A stretch of DNA of 64,000 nt from Hesseltinella vesiculosa (lineage: Eukaryota; Mucoromycota; Mucoromycetes; Mucorales; Cunninghamellaceae), in the NCBI GenBank assembly GCA_002104935.1, contig MCGT01000001.1, positions 1 to 64,000 on the forward strand. Direction: 5' to 3'. Positions within the stretch are counted from its first letter, which is position 1. Every line of letters starts with the position of its first letter. The position numbers and the translations under genes were made by a program. A model generated the notes under the pieces. That model ran no database searches. It saw only the letters and a program-made list of their open reading frames with translations, and was not told the DNA's origin. Of the stretch, positions 59,125-64,000 are shown one piece after another.

Positions 59125-62100
59125 ATGACATCACTGGACAATACCATCGATCCAGCCGATCCTGACGATACTCATGTAGACACCCATGCAACCACTGAGC
59201 AACAAGAGGAACCCATTGACTCAGAATCTGAAGTAGACGACGACGAAGAAGACGACGACGACGACGACAGCGATTATGATGAAGAACCTAAACTGCGTTA
59301 TCGACGATTGGGTGCCAGCGTACGTGAATTGTTTGCCAAGGACGCAGCATCTGTTTTAAAAGTATCTGACAAGTTTGTGGTAAGATGCATATCCCTCCCC
59401 CTCAGAATGGGACGCCAACGCGGCTTACTTTGTCATTTTTTGTTTCAGGTCCTTGGAACGCATTGGGGTGCTGTACATGTACTAGACTTTGAAGGCAATG
59501 TTGTCAAGAGCTTCCAGCGCCACAAGGCCACTGTGAATGATATTTCCATTGATGCTTCAGACGAATACATTGCCAGTGCCTCCGATGATGGTAAGCAGCC
59601 ATTCCTTTTTTACCTTTGTCTCTTGATTTCCAACGGGTGCCTTTTTACTCTTACATAGGAAAAATCTTTATCTATGGTCTATACACGGACGACATCCAGC
59701 ACTTTGATTATCGCCGGCCTGTCAAGGCAGTAGCCATTGACCCCGAATATGCACGCAAGAATACCCACCAGTTCGCATCCGGTGGCATGGCTGAACAACT
59801 GATCATGAACGAAAAAGGCTGGCTTGGGCACCAAAACACTGTGCTGCACGCCAACGAAGGGCCAATCTACAGCATCCAGTGGCGAAACAATCTGATTGCC
59901 TGGGCCAACGATGCTGGCGTCAAGGTCTACGATACCAACAGCGGCCTGCGCATTTCCTACATTCACCGACCTGCCAACAGTCCCCGCCCCGATCTGTATA
60001 AATGTCGTCTGGTCTGGAAAGACGACAAAACCCTGATGATCGGCTGGGCAAATACTGTCAAAGTAGCACATGTCTTTGTAAGCACGCAATTTTTTTTTTT
60101 TTTTTTACCCCATCTCTCATCGCCTACTCCATTTCTTTTACCTACTAGGAAACGCCTAGGCAACAGCAAGCCACCGGCCAGCCCCCATTGTTCATGAAGA
60201 TCATCACCATGTTTCAAACGGACTATATCATTGGCGGTATCGCACCCTTTAACGACACCATCCTTCTACTGGCTTATTTGACAGAAGACGAGATCTCATC
60301 CAGCGATGTCGACACGCTCGACCCAGCCTCTCAACGGCGTCGACTTGCCACCCGCCCTGAATTACACATTGTGGATCCAGCCCAGGACAATGAAGAAGTG
60401 TCTGTGGATGTGCTAGCCATGCATGGATTTGAGCACTACCAGGCCAATGATTATACCCTCGGTTTTCTCATGGAAGAAGACATGTTTTATATCATGGGAC
60501 CCAAGGACGTGATTGTCGCCCGACCGCGCGATTTGGACGATCATCTGGAATGGCTTATGGAGCATGGCAAATATGGCGAAGCCTTACAAGCAGCACGCGA
60601 AGAACAACAACGCCGCCGCGTCGCCGGTGTCGAATCGCCCGACACCATCAGCCAGCGTTTTGATGCCAAGACCATTGGCCAAACTTATCTCAACTACCTG
60701 ATTGACCAGAAACGCTATGAAGACGCTGCCAAAGAATCCACCGATGTCCTCGCCAATGACAAGGCCGAGTGGGAAACTTGGGTCTTCCGCCTCGCTGAAC
60801 TGGGTCAACTCCAGGTAGGAGAAAAGTGTGAACACCTGAGCGCGGCTGCTAAACCCCTGCACCCTTTCCTTTTTTTCTAATAGGCCATTGCTCACAGGAT
60901 CCCCATGGATAATCCCCGTTTGAGTAGCACTGTCTATGAAATGGTGCTGGCTTGGTATATGCAATGCGATCAAAAAGTAAGCTAGGATGATAAAACGGTG
61001 ACGAACAAACCAAGTATTATTTTATGACACCTTAGACGTTGCTGGACATCATTCATGTGTGGCCAGTGGACCTGTACAACTTGCCAAGCATCGTCGTGGC
61101 AATGGAAGACCAGCTGGCCAAGGATGTTGACAATGAAATTCTTCTCGAGTGCCTAGCTGACCTGTACACCTACAACAACCAGCCTGACAAGGCAATCGAA
61201 TACAACCTGCGCCTCTTCCGACCCAACGCCTTCGATCTGATCCAAGAGTATGACATGTTCGAGGCCGTCAAGGACAAGGCTGTCTTACTTTTAGAATTTG
61301 ACCAGCACCTCTTGGAAAAGACAAAGAGAGACGACCCAACCACTTCCACAAAGCCCAGCTCCTTGCCTGCAGTCCAACTCCTGGTTAAGAACACTGAAGT
61401 CATGCCGGTATGTACTGCTCCGAACCACAATCGTCCATCCATCTCATCGTTCTCTCGACGCTGTTTTATAGCCATCGAAAATCGTTCGCCAATTGCGCCT
61501 GCATCGTCCTTTTCTGCACACGTACCTGGATGCCTTGTTTGACCGTGACCATCACCTAGGAGCCGAATTCCATGATCTGCAGGTCGAATTATATGCCGAA
61601 TATGACTACCCCAAGCTCTTGGACTTTTTGCGAACAAGCACTTATATCTCTTTGGAGAAAGTAATTTCAATGATGGATAACATTCCCGCCTCCCCTCTCA
61701 CTTTTTTTTTTTGATAGGCCTATCGCACCTGTGAAAAGAAAGACCTCGTACCAGAAATGGTGTTTGTCCTCGGCCGAATGGGAGATAACAAGAAGGCTCT
61801 GATGCTGATTATTAACCGGTTGGGTGATGTACAACGTGCGATTGATTTTGCCAAGGAACAAAAAGATGACGACCTTTGGGAAGACCTCCTAACGTATTCG
61901 ATGGACAAACCAAGTAAGACTTCTAGAAATAGAAGCATGGCTGAGGCAGTGACTCATCAGGTCTTTTTTTTTTTTTTCACTGTCGCTCAGTGTTTATCCG
62001 TGGCCTGTTGGAAAACGTGGGCACAGATATTGAGCCTTTACGCCTGATCCAACGCATCCCTGACAACCTGGAAATCGACGGATTGAAAGATTCGTTGCTC

Positions 62101-62672
62101 AAAATCCTTCAAGACTACAATTTACAGGCAAGTCGTGGGGCGGCGGGGAAAAGGAGGCGCAGTACAATTAACTCTTTGTGAAATAGATGTCGCTGCACCA
62201 AGGCTGCGAAAAAATCCTTGTTAGTGACAGTGTTTATTTAGCTGACCGTATGTACAAGACGCAAAAACGAGGGGTGCACTGTCAAGGTAAAACCGCTGGG
62301 AAACGATCGCCATGTTTATCTCTTTTTTTAATATTAGACTCGATGCAGTGTGCGATTTGTGAGGAGCCAGTGTTCAGTCATGATGATATGGATAGCTATT
62401 TGAACGCGATGATCTTCTTCTGCCGCCATGCCTTCCACGAACAATGTCTGCTGGAGAAAACTGATGTCCATGTCCAGGACCTGCCCTCGATCCAATCCAC
62501 CCAAAACAGCCTGTCCAGCAAAGTCAACCATGCCGCCATCCTCAAATCCTCGGGCCACCTCGTCTGCCCTCTCTGCCTCGAACAGCAAGCTGGTGGCAAT
62601 GCGTTTGTCAATCGAATGAAATCGCAACGCAAATCCCCTGTTCGTTCGCCTCAGCCCTCCATTGTCTATTGA
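59125..62672 (+). CDS. VPS41: Vps41, HOPS vacuole-tethering subunit, about nine exons
   Basis: HOPS subunit that tethers late endosomes and AP-3 vesicles to the vacuole through Ypt7/Rab7. The N-terminus is strongly acidic (about 59200-59290, DDDEEDDDDDDSDYDEEP). An N-terminal beta-propeller follows (LGTHWGAVHVLDFEGNVVKSFQRHKATVNDI, ASASDDGKIFIYGLY, IYSIQWRNNLIAWANDAGVKVYD). A clathrin-heavy-chain-like helical repeat region comes next (about 60.6-62.1 kb, for example NKKALMLIINRLGDVQRAIDFA). The C-terminal RING-like domain is CAICEEPV...FFCRHAFHEQCLL...VCPLC (62345-62580), as in the family. Introns lie near 59380-59449, 59591-59659, 60079-60149, 60815-60884, 60978-61035, 61408-61471, 61662-61718, 61913-61990, 62128-62187 and 62249-62338. 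Confidence 0.96.
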
Positions 62673-63285
62673 TGCTACCCCTTTTCCTATTGATCCCCAT
62701 CCTTTCCGAATTGCCGATACCTCTTTTTATTACGCTTCCTAGAAGCTATCTTCGCATTGAAATGAAACATCACGCTCGCCATCGGAGACAAATGGCTGCT
62801 GCCTTGACGGTTGATTTTATTTTATTTTTACCGACTTCATGTGACATTGTTGACACAGCTTGATTTTGGTGACGCCAAGTAGTAGACAACGTGGGGATCG
62901 GCAGGCACCATGTGTTGCCATAAAAGAAAGGATACAAAGGCTGTGCTGTCAAGTAAAAGAAGAGGTGCGTGGGGATCAATGGAGACTTATCATCGATGGA
63001 AGGTCCGAACACTCGGTAGCTGGGCTGATGCATGAATCTGCTGAAAACATAGCCACAAAGAACGGCTCTACCTGCATGCCTTTTACCGAGTTTCTTGCGA
63101 CGAAAAAAACTCACGATCTCTGGAAAGTTGCTTGATTTGGGCAAAACTTTATCCTCTGCACCAATTGCCATCTCCGATTTTTTTGCCCTGTATCTACCTC
63201 GTAAAAAAGATCAGCCTTCTCCCTCTCTCTTTTTTTTTTTTTTTTTTTTTTTAGCACCCATCTATTTCCACTCTCTTTGAACTCA
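62673..63285. other. Intergenic region between VPS41 and oxidase gene
   Basis: Holds a minus-strand open stretch (about 62770-63025, SPLIPTHLFFYLTAQPLYPFF) that I cannot assign, and a T22 tract (about 63231-63252). No confident gene. Confidence 0.4.
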
Positions 63286-64000
63286 ATGTCTACCACTATT
63301 CCCAAGCAAAAAATCATCATTGTCGGTGGAGGCTGTTTTGGTCTATCGTCTGCCTACGCTCTATCACTGAAGCCTGAATATGAAGTATGGGTGTATGACC
63401 GTCTGCCAATTCCCGTGCCAGATGCCGCCTCCACAGGTAAAGTGGTGAGAGTTGTAGGGGTGTATCGACTTATCTTTTACTTCCAAGCCAGATGTGAACA
63501 AGATCGTAAGGGCGGACTATGGCGACGACACGCTTTATATGCACTTGATGTTTGAAGCCTTTCCTCTCTGGCACCAATTCAACAAGGAACGTGAAGCTCT
63601 TGGTCAAAGCCCCGTGTTTCATCAAAGTGGTGTCCTATTGTTGAGCAGCAATGGATCATACTCTCCTTTTGAACAAGCCAGCTTGAAGAGCATCCGAGAA
63701 GCTGGTCATGGCTATGCCATTGAGGAATTCCTGACCCCCGAGAGCATCGTTTCTCGCTTCCCTCAATTCAAAGGCGCAGTGGACCGTGGCTACGACATAG
63801 GCTATTTGAATAAGGAAGGCGGTAAGTGATATATACCAAAGACACAGCTTTTAATAGAACCGGACAATGGGATATGGAAGCCAATGCAGAGTAATGACTC
63901 ATTTTTTGTTCATACCAGGTTGGTGCAACTCCCGAGAAGCAGTGGTCCATATGTACAACAAATGTATTTCCCAAGGCGTCCGATTTGTCACAGGCTCGGG
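63286..64000 (+). CDS. FAD-dependent amine/amino-acid oxidase (DAO family), 5' part only
   Basis: Truncated by the window end. The start MSTTIPKQKIIIVGGGCFGLSSAYAL (63286) carries the GxGxxG dinucleotide-binding motif of DAO-type flavoenzymes. It is followed by VWVYDRLPIPVPDAAST, an intron (about 63437-63491), VNKIVRADYGDDTLYMHLMFEAF.LW, FHQSGVLLLSSN and DIGYLNKEGG. The ST|xVNKIVRADYGD block resembles sarcosine-oxidase and fructosyl-amino-acid-oxidase-like fungal enzymes, which bind FAD covalently or non-covalently and oxidise secondary amines. A second intron (about 63820-63917) precedes WCNSREAVVHMYNKCISQGV. The substrate cannot be set from this part. Confidence 0.88.

Noticed and set aside
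62770..63171. Minus-strand frame of 133 codons with SPLIPTHLFFYLTAQPLYPFF
   Set aside because: Could be a small gene, but no family, start context or intron signals support it.

Overview
The window looks like nuclear chromosomal DNA of an early-diverging fungus, most likely Mucoromycota (probably Mucorales; inferred, not proven). The genes are compact and intron-rich. Introns are short (about 50-130 nt), GT-AG with a few likely GC-AG, and many carry a long T run just before the 3' splice site. The housekeeping genes are typically fungal: VAC8, CCA1, midasin, Trs65, PGI, GPD, BEM1 and VPS41. One gene, an SMN homologue, is often lost in yeasts. No rRNA, tRNA or CRISPR array was recognised.

Layout. 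0-7 kb is an accessory island: a spliced, apparently intact Fanzor (TnpB-related, RuvC-fold) nuclease gene (+); a DDE (IS630/Tc1-mariner superfamily) transposon with about 250-bp inverted repeats and a frameshifted transposase; and a decayed third Fanzor fragment touching the transposon's right end. 7.2-16 kb holds SMN, an integral membrane protein of unknown function, VAC8 (-) and CCA1 (+). 16.2-33.5 kb (-) is one giant gene, midasin/REA1 (MDN1), with six AAA+ modules, an acidic region and a MIDAS domain. 33.7-34.2 kb is a small OCIA-like gene. 34.8-40.4 kb is a second accessory island: a foldback/MITE-like element, a decayed Ala/Pro-rich reading frame, and a second, divergent and apparently intact Fanzor gene (-). 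41-43.4 kb is Trs65; 43.6-44.6 kb a nitrilase-family amidohydrolase (-); 45.2-45.6 kb a MULE-type transposase relic; 45.8-47 kb an SDR dehydrogenase (-); 47.7-49.5 kb glucose-6-phosphate isomerase; 49.65-51.2 kb a CDP-alcohol phosphotransferase (-); 51.6-52.8 kb NAD-dependent glycerol-3-phosphate dehydrogenase. 52.8-54 kb is gene-free with a relic of the MITE-like repeat. 54-56.4 kb is an unknown 770-residue protein (-), followed by BEM1, VPS41 and the start of an FAD-dependent amine/amino-acid oxidase that runs off the window.

The most interesting content is the Fanzor set. Two full-length divergent paralogues keep all three RuvC acidic residues and the C-terminal zinc ribbon, a third copy is dead, and a strong inverted repeat lies just 3' of the second gene where a guide (omega-like) RNA could be encoded. 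The other genes do not form operons. They serve separate core processes: ribosome assembly (midasin), tRNA maturation (CCA1), snRNP assembly (SMN), vacuole and TRAPP/HOPS trafficking (VAC8, Trs65, VPS41), polarity (BEM1), and glycolysis, glycerol and phospholipid synthesis (PGI, GPD, EPT/CPT).
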